Shown one piece after another: positions 1 through 7,757 of a stretch of 11,862 nucleotides of DNA. The stretch is from Acanthamoeba lenticulata. Lineage: Eukaryota > Discosea > Longamoebia > Acanthamoebidae. A program made the position numbers and the translations under genes. The notes under the pieces were generated by a model, which worked only from the letters and a program-made list of their open reading frames with translations, searched no databases and had not been told where the DNA came from. Position 1 is the first letter of the stretch; each line of letters opens with the position of its first letter. Where the stretch lies: NCBI GenBank assembly GCA_002179805.1, contig NAVB01003675.1, positions 1 through 11,862 on the forward strand. The letters are read 5' to 3'.

Positions 1-1
1 C

Positions 2-1859
2 GAGAGGAACATCCCCGAGGACAAGGCCATGAACTTCCCCGAGGTCAAGTCCATCATGAACCAAAGGCTCAACGCTCTCCAAGAGATCTGCCAGATGTTC
101 CTCGACGGTGTCATCAACTCGTTGAACAACCTGCCCTACGGTATCCGCTGGATCTGTAAGCAGATCAAGCACCTCTCCATGGAGCGTTTCGGCGAGAACC
201 TCGATAACGACCAGGTTCGTCACCGTCATCATTTCTCTTTATTTTTAGTTTAATGCTTATTATTTGCATTTATTAGATATATATATATTTATCTTTTAAT
301 TTTGGTTCTTTTTATCATTTTTTACGAGTTATGTTAATAAGCCTTTTCCCCTGGCGCTGTGCAGGTGTTGAAGGTGACGGGTTATTTCGTGTACTACCGT
401 TTCATCAACTTGGCCATCGTGACGCCCGACGCTTACAACGTGGTCGACCGGGAGCTGGAGCCCGTTGTCCGTAAGAACCTGGTCGTCGTCGGTAAGGTGC
501 TGCAGAACTTGTTCAACTTCCGTCCGTTCAACAAGCAGGAGAAGTACATGATGCCGCTCAACGATTTCATCGAGAAGAACAAACCCATCGTCGAGCACTA
601 CTTCAACTCGCTTGTCAAGGTATTCACCTTGAGTCCTTTAACCTTCAAGTGTCCGTGTTAATGTTGATGACCGTCACTAACTGATCTGTGCGCGTCGTCA
701 CAGGTCGACGACCCCGAGGACCACCTCCAAGTGAACAAGTACATGGAGCTGACGCAGAAGACGAAGCCCGTGATCCTCATCTCGCTGCATGAAATCTCAG
801 CGACGCACCACCTGGTGTTGCAGAACCTCGATGCCCTGGCCGACGACAAGGACGATGAGCTGCGGGTGATCATGAAGGATCTGGGCGAGGCGCCTCCGGT
901 GCTCACGGAAGAGGACGACCGCGAGATCCAGTTGACCCTGACGTCGAACCGATTCAAGGTAGAGGTCGAGGAGGACAATGAAGTGGAGCGTCTCTACGCG
1001 GAGACGAAGGAGCTCATTATCCCCGTGCTGCGGACGATCCCCATCGAGACCTCGATCCACCGCCTGCACCTGACCGACGTGCTCGAGTCGGGCATCCGCT
1101 TCGCCGGCGACACCAACAACAAGCAGCTTTCGACGCAGATCAACAAGATCCTCGACAACATCACCAAGCTTGAGAAGGAGGGCCGCCTGTCCAAGTCGGA
1201 CCGCTACGAGAGCTTTGTGCACGACATCTCGCTCGAGGTGGCCAACCGGGCCGTCATCCGCGAGCAGCAGAAGCGCGAGATTGAGAGGCTCACGCAGACC
1301 CTGACCAACCTCCGCAAGCACCAGGCCTACGTCAAGGACCAGATCACGCAGTACCAGGAGTACCTCCAGCAGTGCCGCGAGCAGCACTACCGGCCCACCT
1401 CGGCCAAGCTCAAGGGCGGCAAGAAGGGCAAGAACAAGGCCCCCGCCTCTTCGGGCAAGACCATGGCTGGCCCGTTCAAGTTCAGCTACAAGGACTTGCA
1501 GAAGCAGGGTGTCATCGTCGACTCGGAGGTCCCCGCGCTCTCCCGCAAGAAGACCCAATTCCTCATTTCCTCCGAGGAGGTCGGCGTCTTCGACATTGTC
1601 GCCAAGATTGCTGGTATCTCTGTTGAGAAGGTCCGTTCACCATTCTTCTTCTTCTTCTTTGTGCTTCACCACAGCAAACTCACGCCCCGGCGTTGTTGTT
1701 GTTGATGGCGATGATGATGAACCTCAGATGACGCTCGAGCTGGACGACTTGCTGGAGAGGCACTACAACGGCATCGAGTGCCTCGAGCTGGAGCAGGTGA
1801 CGCTGGACGTGAACATGACGATCCATCTCATCAACAAGTTCTTCTTGGGCAAGAAATAA
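2..1859 (+). CDS. IQGAP/DGAP-type RasGAP protein, C-terminal part (5' partial)
   Basis: Exons 2-214, 365-619, 704-1630 and 1728-1859 join in phase 0 at every junction to give 508 residues ending at TAA; the start lies left of the window. The first two exons hold the second half of a RasGAP domain, including the helix with YYRFINLAI, the family's YYR-x-NPAI signature with Leu for Pro. Exon 3 begins the RasGAP C-terminal domain typical of IQGAPs (KTKPVILISLHEI, DLGEAPPV), followed by a charged coiled-coil stretch and a Lys-rich linker (KGGKKGKNK). The last exon matches the usual IQGAP tail ending in LINKFFLGKK. IQGAP-family proteins scaffold actin, Rac/Cdc42 and calmodulin at the cell cortex; Dictyostelium DGAP1/GAPA are short versions lacking the calponin-homology domain. 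Whether calponin-homology or IQ motifs exist here cannot be seen. Family call is confident; the subtype is inference. Confidence 0.93.
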
Positions 1860-2493
1860 TGGGGCGGCCAGTCAAAGAGAACATAACTACCAAAAAACAA
1901 CAAGAGGGCGCGCCTTCCCCATTGTGAGCTCGTCGATGATAATGAGCCATTCCCCCTCCAACCACCTCCATCCTCTTCTTGGCGGCCTTTCCCGCCGGCG
2001 CCGCCGCTGTGCCAGCGGAGATGTGTACCTGCCCGCTCGTTGTAATCCATTCCTTTATGTTAACACCTCCTTCTCCCTTTTCTTCTTGGGCCTGTTCACC
2101 GTGGTGCAACTAGTTGCTGTTGTTGATGAAGAGGCGCGAAATCCGTCCGAATATCGCGCAAGCCAAAGCGGCCTTGCGGCCCAGAAGGCGCGAAGAAGAA
2201 GTCGGCTCCTGTGTTGTGCCGAAGCGGTGATGAGCTTTGTTGTCAGTGGCAACGTTTTGGGCTCCGGAGTTCAGTTTGTGTCTTTGCTCGCGACACCCAC
2301 GTAGCGCCGACTAGACGACGGCGGGGACCTCGGGCACTCACACTCCTGCACAAAACCCCAACCTCTCACCTCTTCTCTCGGACCAAACGCCGGCTTCATC
2401 GCGATCGAACGATTGATTCATTCTTGAGCTTAAGTCCGAGACTAAGAATCGTTCTTAGAACACAAGGCACGGTCCCTTCGCACAATCAGCAAG
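1860..2493. other. Intergenic: RasGAP 3' UTR and Rab32 upstream region
   Basis: This 634-bp gap between two plus-strand genes has no credible gene: its open frames lack conserved motifs and have poor codon bias. It should hold the 3' end of the RasGAP transcript and the promoter and leader of the Rab gene. No AATAAA is present close to the RasGAP stop and I see no clear TATA box. A 17-bp inverted repeat lies near the Rab start and is listed separately. Confidence 0.6.
2442..2458. repeat. Perfect inverted repeat upstream of the Rab32 start
   Basis: CTAAGAA-TCG-TTCTTAG has two perfect 7-base arms around a 3-base spacer and ends 35 bases before the ATG. It could be a site for a dimeric DNA-binding protein, or a small hairpin in the 5' leader if transcription starts upstream. 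No function is known; chance is possible. Confidence 0.5.
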
Positions 2494-3529
2494 ATGGCCA
2501 GCAAAGACGCACAAGCACAGCCCGGCTCCAACGAGTTCCTCTTCAAAGTCTTGGTAGTAGGAGGTATCTACAAGTTCACCATTCATTTTTGTCGCGATTT
2601 TTTGCATCAATTCACCCGCTTCTGCCCTCCTCGCCAGACATGGCAACTGGCAAGACTGCCATGATCAGACGTTGTGTCGAAGGAGCCTTTTCTGAGAACT
2701 ACAAAACCACGATTGGCGTGGGTGCGTGCTCCCTTTCGGTGCACACGAGCCGCGAGGACACACGCCTGACCTCACCGCTACTTGTTTTCTTTCCCCTCAG
2801 ATTTTGCCCTGAAGACCATCAAGTGGGGCTCCAACACGCTCGTCTACTTGCAGCTGTGGTACGATGACCTTGCACACGTCTTGCTCTCTTTGTACACACG
2901 TGACTCACGGTGAGCACGAACCACGTTTCAGGGATATTGCTGGGCAGGAGCGTTACGGCAACCTCACGCGGGTCTACTACAAGGAGGCCGTGGCGGCCTT
3001 TGTCGTGTTCGATCTCACCCGCAACTCGTCCTTTGAGTCTGTCAAGCGATGGAAGGACGACATTGACAATGTACGCGACACAACCGGCCGCATAGCGAAG
3101 AGGACAACACTAACTCCCTCGACCTCCATCATGTTGCTCTGTTGCACCCATGTGCAGAAGGTGAGACTGCCCAACGGCGACCCGCTCCCGGTGATCCTGC
3201 TGGCCAACAAGTGCGACATGGTCAAGACGGCCCTCAATGAGGAAGTGATGGACCAGTACTGCAAAGAGGTGCGTCACCACGCCCTCCTGGCGATTGCACC
3301 ATGCAGGAGCTGTTGCTCACACACATCGTGTGCACGACAGAACGGGTTCATCTCGTGGTTCGCCACATCGGCCAAGGAGAACATCAACATCGATGAAAGC
3401 GTGGCATGCCTGGTGAACCACGTCATCAAGAAGGACGAGCAGGCGGCCAAGGGCGATGCTGAGGCCTTCGCCCTCCGCGACACCAGCTCGACGGGCCCTC
3501 GGGCCTCTTCCGGCGGCTGCTGCAGCTGA
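2494..3529 (+). CDS. Rab32/38-family small GTPase
   Basis: Six exons (2494-2563, 2638-2721, 2801-2858, 2932-3070, 3158-3268, 3341-3529) join in matching phases to a 216-residue protein, a normal Rab length. Visible motifs are the P-loop GDMATGKT (23-30), TTIGV in switch I, WDIAGQE (71-77), ANKCD (133-137), TSAK (163-166) and a C-terminal GGCCS for double geranylgeranylation. Ile in DIAGQ instead of the usual Thr is the hallmark of the Rab32/38/29 branch, and RVYYKEAV plus KVRLPNG also fit Rab32. Rab32 proteins act on endosomes, lysosome-related organelles, mitochondria-associated membranes and phagosomes. The ATG was chosen because it gives a short N-terminus before LFKVLVVG, as in the family. 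The P-loop is unusual at its 12th and 13th Ras-equivalent positions (Met, Ala). Introns 4 and 5 are multiples of three without stops. Confidence 0.95.
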
Positions 3530-3543
3530 TGCTTGCGCCCTGT

Positions 3544-3587
3544 CGGTGACCGCGAATTAAAGGGCAGTGCGCCCTCTAATTCCACCG
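3544..3587 (+). other. Strong hairpin in the Rab32 3' UTR
   Basis: Bases 3555-3581 form an 11-bp stem with a single A-C mismatch (AATTAAAGGGC against GCCCTCTAATT) around a 5-base loop. G3554-C3582 extends it, and CGGTG (3544-3548) pairs with CACCG (3583-3587) after a 5-base bulge, about 17 bp in total. It begins within 25 bases of the stop codon. It could affect mRNA stability or 3' end formation; the function is unknown. Confidence 0.6.
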
Positions 3588-3645
3588 GTTCAAAATACTT
3601 TTTTATTTTTATTTTTTTATTTTTTTAACTATTTGTCAATAATCA

Positions 3646-3651
3646 AATAAA
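3646..3651 (+). terminator. Possible poly(A) signal for Rab32
   Basis: AATAAA lies 117 bases after the Rab stop codon, within an AT-rich block, which is a plausible place for cleavage and polyadenylation. It is a short motif in AT-rich DNA, so chance is possible. Confidence 0.45.
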
Positions 3652-3897
3652 AACCGAAAAGTACGCAGCAAAAACGATCACGCGTGGATCCTGAAGTCCC
3701 AGCTCCAGTCTTCGCCGGCAGCGAATAGAATACGTCGCATCTTCGAAAGCTGACTGAATTCTGCGTCTACATTACTCCGTTCCTGGAATTTGTCCGCCGC
3801 GGGACTCCGGGCGACTCCGGCACATGTGCAGGTAGGTCGCTGCCGCCTTTCTTGTTGATCCAACTACACGGTTCCGGCTTAATCACTCCACATCAAA

Positions 3898-4408
3898 ATG
3901 TCGTTCGTTCCCCCCGCTGGTATGGACAAGGCCTGCATCCCTGGTGATGTGGACAATGGCGAGAAGCTCTTCAAGGCCCGCTGCACCCAGTGCCACACCA
4001 TCAACAAGGTATCGTCAGCTCCCAAATCTCACTTGATTTCGCTCCACCTCTGCTATTTGCTGCCTTCTTGACTGGTCTTTTGTTCCGCTGCTCGGATTGC
4101 TGCTAAATCCAGAAATTGACCGATTGAAAATTGTGTATGTACGCTCTACTCTACAACAGGGTGGCGGTAACAAGCAGGGCCCCAACCTGTACGGCCTCAT
4201 CGGCCGCAAGTCCGGCGAGGTTCCCGACTACAAGTACTCGCCCGCCAACAAGAACGCCGGTGTGCTGTGGACCGCCGACTCGCTCTACAACTACCTTGAG
4301 AACCCCAAGAAGTACATCCCCAAGACCAAGATGGCTTTCGCTGGTTTCAAGGCTCCCCAGGACCGTGCCGATGTCACCGCTTACATCGTCAAGGCTGCCC
4401 AGGAGTAA
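3898..4408 (+). CDS. Mitochondrial cytochrome c
   Basis: Two exons, 3898-4008 and 4160-4408, join in phase 0 to a 119-residue protein ending at TAA. The protein carries electrons from complex III to cytochrome c oxidase in the mitochondrial intermembrane space. The haem-attachment motif CTQCH is at residues 29-33 with His33 as the axial ligand; the second ligand is Met95 in [21 protein letters not shown] and YIPKTKM are classical conserved blocks. The N-terminus has about 16 residues before [10 protein letters not shown], longer than in animals but similar to plant and protist forms, and no cleavable presequence is expected. The intron (4009-4159, 151 bp) splits the gene just after the haem motif and contains an AT-rich second half. 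Codon choice is extremely biased to C/G at third positions, as expected of a highly expressed gene. Confidence 0.98.
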
Positions 4409-4439
4409 ATCTCTCTTCACACAACACTTTTGTCCGTTC

Positions 4440-4453
4440 TTCGATATATCGAA
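4440..4453. repeat. 14-bp perfect palindrome after cytochrome c
   Basis: TTCGATATATCGAA is its own reverse complement and begins 32 bases after the cytochrome c stop codon. It could mark the 3' end-processing region of the cytochrome c mRNA or a protein site, but it is also simple, partly alternating AT sequence. Confidence 0.45.
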
Positions 4454-4585
4454 TCAATCGAACGTTGACACCTCAATTTTGACTTCCATTGCGCGTCGGT
4501 TGTGCGCTGCCCCACTTTCCAATCTTTCTTTACTGGAGACTGTTGTGATTTGTCTGCTGCAACGTTCCCGAGCCCTTGATGTTGG

Positions 4586-4650
4586 TTGGGTGTCCTCAGG
4601 CGATGCGGTGCCTGCAGGGAGGCTTTCCCGCACCGCCTTCATCGCGCCAA
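4586..4650 (-). promoter_or_regulatory. Type II SECIS element in the selenoprotein H 3' UTR
   Basis: On the minus strand the element reads: helix I TTGG (4650-4647) pairing with CCAA (4589-4586); internal loop; SECIS core ATGA (4642-4639) opposite TGA (4598-4596); helix II GGCGGTGCGG (4637-4628) pairing over all 10 positions, one of them G-U, with CCGCATCGCC (4608-4599); unpaired AAA (4626-4624); and a short helix III GCC (4623-4621) with GGC (4612-4610) closing an 8-base loop. Quartet, helix II length, apical adenines and an additional top stem are the defining parts of eukaryotic type II SECIS elements, which recruit SBP2 and the Sec elongation factor. It lies about 100 bases past the stop codon of the gene that has the in-frame UGA. 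Folded by eye only. Confidence 0.88.
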
Positions 4651-4751
4651 GGACTCGCAAACGCGGCAGCAACCTCGTCACGCCAGCAACATCACGCGGC
4701 GTCACCACGCCCATTCCGGCCGGGCGACGGCGACGAACCCGTCAGAGCCAC

Positions 4752-5502
4752 TCACTCGTTGGCATTGGCGGCGTCAGCGGCGGGCGGCATGCCACGTCGG
4801 GTCCGCTTGGCCACCCGCTTCGCTCGTGGCTTCTTGGCCTCGACCTCGTCGGCCGCTTCCTCGCCTGTGCACTCCTTCTCCTTGGGCTCTTCCTCGTCCT
4901 CTTTTTTCTCCTCGTCCTGGCCAAGGGCCTCGGCCGCCTTCCTCTTCTTGCCGCTGTCGGCGGCAGGGCCAAGGACGCTGGACTTGATGAGCTCGAGGAG
5001 GTCGAGCGCGACAGGCAGGTGGGCCCTGTTCTTGGCCGCTCCAAAGGCGTCGAGCTTGGAGAAGAGTTGGTGTGTCGAGTCGTCCTCACGCTTCAACACC
5101 ACCTCGAACGAGCCCTGCACAGCGCCACACGCACATGTTATAATTCATGCTCGTCATGTGGCTATGTGCAAGCTGTACCTTCCGAGGCTTCCCGTTCGGG
5201 TTTTGCTGAACTGTCGTGACAAAGCTGGAGTGAGGATTTGAGCGGTAAGTGGAGAGCAGAGGGGGGGGGGAACACCTTGTGCAGCAGGGAAGGCCTGCGC
5301 AAGGACGGCCGTAATCCCGTTGGCACAAGTTCGATAGATCGATCAGGAGTTACTGCCACACGCCGGAAGATTAATTCATCTCCAAAATGAAAGGTGAATG
5401 AGGGAAGGCGAACCATCTCTCAATTTCGAGAGTAAAGGCAAGCTCCTCATCGACGAGGTCCACTTCGGGCACCTTCGTCTGTCTGCCTCTCCCCTTCGAC
5501 AT
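4752..5502 (-). CDS. SELENOH: Selenoprotein H (Rdx family, in-frame UGA as selenocysteine)
   Basis: Four exons (5502-5414, 5352-5276, 5210-5179, 5114-4752) join in matching phases to 186 residues if UGA at 5345-5343 is read as Sec. The N-terminal part gives FTLEIER followed by C30-N-S-U33, the CxxU redox motif at the position where family members have HCxxU. Next comes a helix ending in FP, then NPNGKPRKGSFEV, which matches the family's NP-x-KPRRGSFEV block. The C-terminal third is acidic/basic with KKRK and a KKPRAKRVAKRTRR cluster, likely nuclear or nucleolar signals, as in animal SelH. Exon 2 (77 nt) carries Cys and Sec and is needed for frame and fold. A SECIS lies downstream. The family has a thioredoxin-like fold and is thought to act in redox control. 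Intron 2 contains a run of ten C. The ATG follows 56 bp after the upstream gene's stop. Confidence 0.9.
5343..5345 (-). other. UGA selenocysteine codon
   Basis: This in-frame TGA in exon 2 of the selenoprotein H gene sits exactly at the U of CxxU (residue 33). The reading frame continues unbroken through the rest of exon 2 and into the conserved NP-x-KPR-GSFEV block, and a SECIS is present in the 3' UTR. Confidence 0.88.
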
Positions 5503-5531
5503 GCTGGCGAGTAGCGTGAAAAAGAAAACGT

Positions 5532-5537
5532 TTTATT
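5532..5537 (-). terminator. Poly(A) signal of the multispanning membrane protein gene
   Basis: AATAAA on the minus strand begins 21 bases after the TAA of the membrane-protein gene and ends 29 bases before the ATG of the selenoprotein H gene. Cleavage 10-30 bases downstream would fall at or just before that ATG, so the two transcription units are very tightly packed. Confidence 0.6.
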
Positions 5538-5558
5538 CTCCAGTTGTCCCTTCGGCCT

Positions 5559-7272
5559 TTAGCTGGCTTCGGCGCCGCCCTCCTCGACGACGAAGCCACT
5601 ACCTTGGCCTCTGTCCAACGGCGTCTTTTCGGTGCCGTACTGGTAGTCGCCAACGTCCTCGCCGACAGCCTCGTAGACGTAGCCGTGGTGCTCCTCGATC
5701 ACTTCGGGCGCCTCGCCCGGCCGCACAAAGGAGAACTCGGACCAGTGGATGGCCAAGTCCCAGAACGACGTCGCGACGAAGAAGGACACCACGATCACCA
5801 CTTTACCAGCGGCTGAGGAGCTCTCGTAGGCGTTGTTGGCGTAGAAGGCGTAGAGCAGGAAGGCGTACAGGTTGTACATGATCATCGCCAGCTGGCAGAC
5901 CCGACCTGGACACCACGTGGAGCCCAGCCTCAGTGCCAAGCGGCAAAAGCCGAAGCTTGCTTCAGAGGGGGATGGGGCGCACTGAGGCGCGGCCAGTGGG
6001 AGCTGATCCGCTTTATGTCCATGAGCCAGATCATGAAGAAGGTCTGCATGATGTGCGTGAACAGGAGCAATAGCAGCGTGATGATGGCCATGGCGTTCTC
6101 GGCCTGCGTGCAGACAAAGACGATGAAGATGACCGACGTCACCGACGAAGTGATGCCCAGCAGCACGCGGTCAAACGTGATCACCACCCAGTGGGCGGCC
6201 AGGTCGCGGTAGAGGGCCGGGTCGGTCGGCGTCCAGTGCCAGAGCACGAACACGACGTAGAAGAGGCCGCTGGCCACGAACACAGAGACGAGAGCGAATA
6301 CGTAGCGAGCCGTGACGGGCAAAAAGGCCAGCACCAGCATCATCAGCGCCGCCCCGATAAACAGCAGCACGCCCTCGCCCGGGAAGCACACCCGCTCCCC
6401 GCGCCTGTGCGCGTCTGTTTGCCCACCGCCACCAGCCCGTCAGCGTCTCATCGGATCCAGTCGTGCGCGTGTTGTGTCGCGGGCCGTACGGGGTTCGAAG
6501 TTGAACTTGAGCCAATGACGGGCGATGTTGCGGTGGAATTCGACGACGAGCGGGAGGACGAGGGTCGAGATGGGGATGACCTCTGGCAATCGACGTTCGA
6601 GCCGGTGGGCGTAGCCGTAGGCCGAGCCGACGACGTCGACGACGGCCAACGCGCTGTAAATGCAGACGATGGACATGACCAGCAGGTCGCACACGCGCGA
6701 GTTCATGCGCATGTCCTCTGTCGCTCGCCGCTGGCGCAGCATCAGAAACACGAACTCGACCAGGCCGCAAAGGATGCTCAGGACGTGGAAGGCGCCGAAC
6801 AGGGCGCGGTCCTCCTGCTTGACTAGGAACGAGAGCGAGTCGACAGCCACTAGCGCGATGAGGGCGACCAGCAGCAGTACGCTGGGTACGGACAGGACGC
6901 GCCGCGCGAAGGCGCTGCAGCCTCGGCCTGCGCGCCACTCACTGAAGAGGGCCCACAGGGGCGCAAGGCCTGTGTAGCGATTGATGGTTGATTCATCATT
7001 TCTTTGAGTAGTCAAAGAAGATGAATAGGGCGTACTGAGTATGACATAAACGTAGAGGAAGATGGCGAGGACGAGGCGGGTGATGAGCCAGGCCTCGGAC
7101 TGGCGGTGAGAGTCCTCGAGCAGCTCCGAGACAAAGAGCCCCACAAGTAGGACGCCTGAACATGGGAGGGAGTCGGCTTTTGTTCAAGGGAAGGCTGCAG
7201 AAAGGGAAGAAGAACGTAACCCACTACAGCGATGAGCTGATAGCCCAGCATGAGGGCCTTGACCCGAGCCAT
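5559..7272 (-). CDS. Multispanning membrane protein, about 12 TM segments, unknown function
   Basis: I do not recognise the family. Five exons (7272-7221, 7155-7036, 6969-6490, 6414-5983, 5905-5559) join in matching phases to 476 residues. About twelve hydrophobic segments run through residues 5-405, with a hydrophilic acidic tail of about 60 residues. No signal peptide apart from the first segment. A motif of the form (D/N)(L/I)A-x-HW-x-x-(F/I)-x-F occurs three times, with HW at residues 209, 292 and 415, in each case following a hydrophobic segment; a weaker SSHW is at 357. This suggests internal duplication. The intron at 6970-7035 (66 bp) is a multiple of three without stop, but it is AT-rich and has a good donor and acceptor, so I treat it as spliced. 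The start is the first ATG in frame; the longer frame upstream has only TTG. A distant LtrA-like or transporter relationship was considered but not supported. Confidence 0.8.
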
Positions 7273-7757
7273 TGTTGGTTTTTCTTTATGAACGTTCAAC
7301 TTTCTTATCCCGCCCTTTGTTGTCTCGCTGGCAGGGTTTAGTGGCCGTTCTTGTCTGGGCCAGATGGGTGTGAGAACCAGAGCTGGAGGCCTCCATCATG
7401 TCAACCTGGCACGAACGGTGAGAACCGGCCGAGAAGAGAGGGGATGCGCCAGTCCCCGAGAAATTTGTTTTTTCTTTAAGGGCCGCACACTTTCATTGGC
7501 TGAGTGCAGCTCTGCTGAAGTGGGCGAGGAAGAGGAAGGATAAAGAGTCTCACCACACACGACCAGCTCATGACCATCAGGCCGTTGTTGTTGTAGCTGC
7601 TAGTGCGCTGGTTGGGCGGAGATCACGCGAAAACCGCCGGCAAAGGTGATCGCCCAGGCATTTGTGCTTTCTCTTCCTAAAAACGATGAAAAAGTTCGTA
7701 AAGAAAACGCAACTTTATCTCTTGAGGGAGGGAAAGCCTGCGCACCAACAATAACAG
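7273..7757. promoter_or_regulatory. Divergent promoter region between the membrane protein and the PAS-Zn2Cys6 factor
   Basis: This 485-bp gap separates two divergently transcribed starts and no gene is supported in it. It contains an inverted CCAAT box (ATTGG, 7495-7499), two exact copies of GTGAGAACC (7370-7378 and 7419-7427) and T-rich and A-rich patches near both starts. It probably holds both promoters. No TATA box can be assigned with confidence. Confidence 0.55.

Larger units (their letters stand above)
3530..3897. other. Intergenic: Rab32 3' UTR and cytochrome c promoter
   Basis: No gene is seen in this 368-bp gap. It starts with the Rab 3' UTR hairpin, continues into a very AT-rich, T-run stretch (about 3596-3660) containing AATAAA, and becomes GC-balanced leader before the cytochrome c ATG. 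The AT-rich block most likely marks the end of the Rab transcript, and the region after about 3670 the cytochrome c promoter. No TATA box is evident. Confidence 0.6.
4409..4751. other. Convergent 3' region between cytochrome c and selenoprotein H
   Basis: This 343-bp gap lies between two convergent stop codons, so it holds both 3' UTRs. No protein gene is supported. It contains the SECIS element on the minus strand (4586-4650) and a 14-bp palindrome (4440-4453). A minus-strand AGTAAA at 4519-4524, downstream of the SECIS, is a weak candidate poly(A) signal for the selenoprotein mRNA; no AATAAA is seen on either strand nearby. Confidence 0.6.

Noticed and set aside
797..1558. 253-codon open frame on the minus strand
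   Set aside because: It is antisense to RasGAP exon 3, whose sense frame encodes a conserved domain; the high GC content produces long antisense frames. Its Leu/Val/Arg-rich product has no motif.
1644..1663. TTC repeats in RasGAP intron 3
   Set aside because: Short simple repeat serving as an intronic pyrimidine-rich stretch; nothing further.
1924..2304. Plus-strand open frame in the RasGAP-Rab gap
   Set aside because: Weak codon bias, no conserved motif, and no splice partner; treated as intergenic.
4131..5219. 362-codon open frame on the plus strand across cytochrome c and selenoprotein H
   Set aside because: It runs through the second exon of cytochrome c in another frame and antisense to the selenoprotein gene; Ser/Arg/Pro-rich with no domain.
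5261..5270. Run of ten G on the plus strand
   Set aside because: It is a homopolymer in an intron of the selenoprotein gene, probably part of its pyrimidine tract; possible length errors there do not affect the coding frame.
6488..6500. GGTTCGAA resembling a tRNA B box
   Set aside because: It lies within a coding exon and no A box or acceptor stem is present around it; no tRNA gene found in the window.
6171..6938. Arg/Pro-rich 255-codon minus frame and a plus-strand 211-codon frame at 6191-6826
   Set aside because: Both overlap exons of the multispanning membrane protein in other frames; low-complexity shadow composition.
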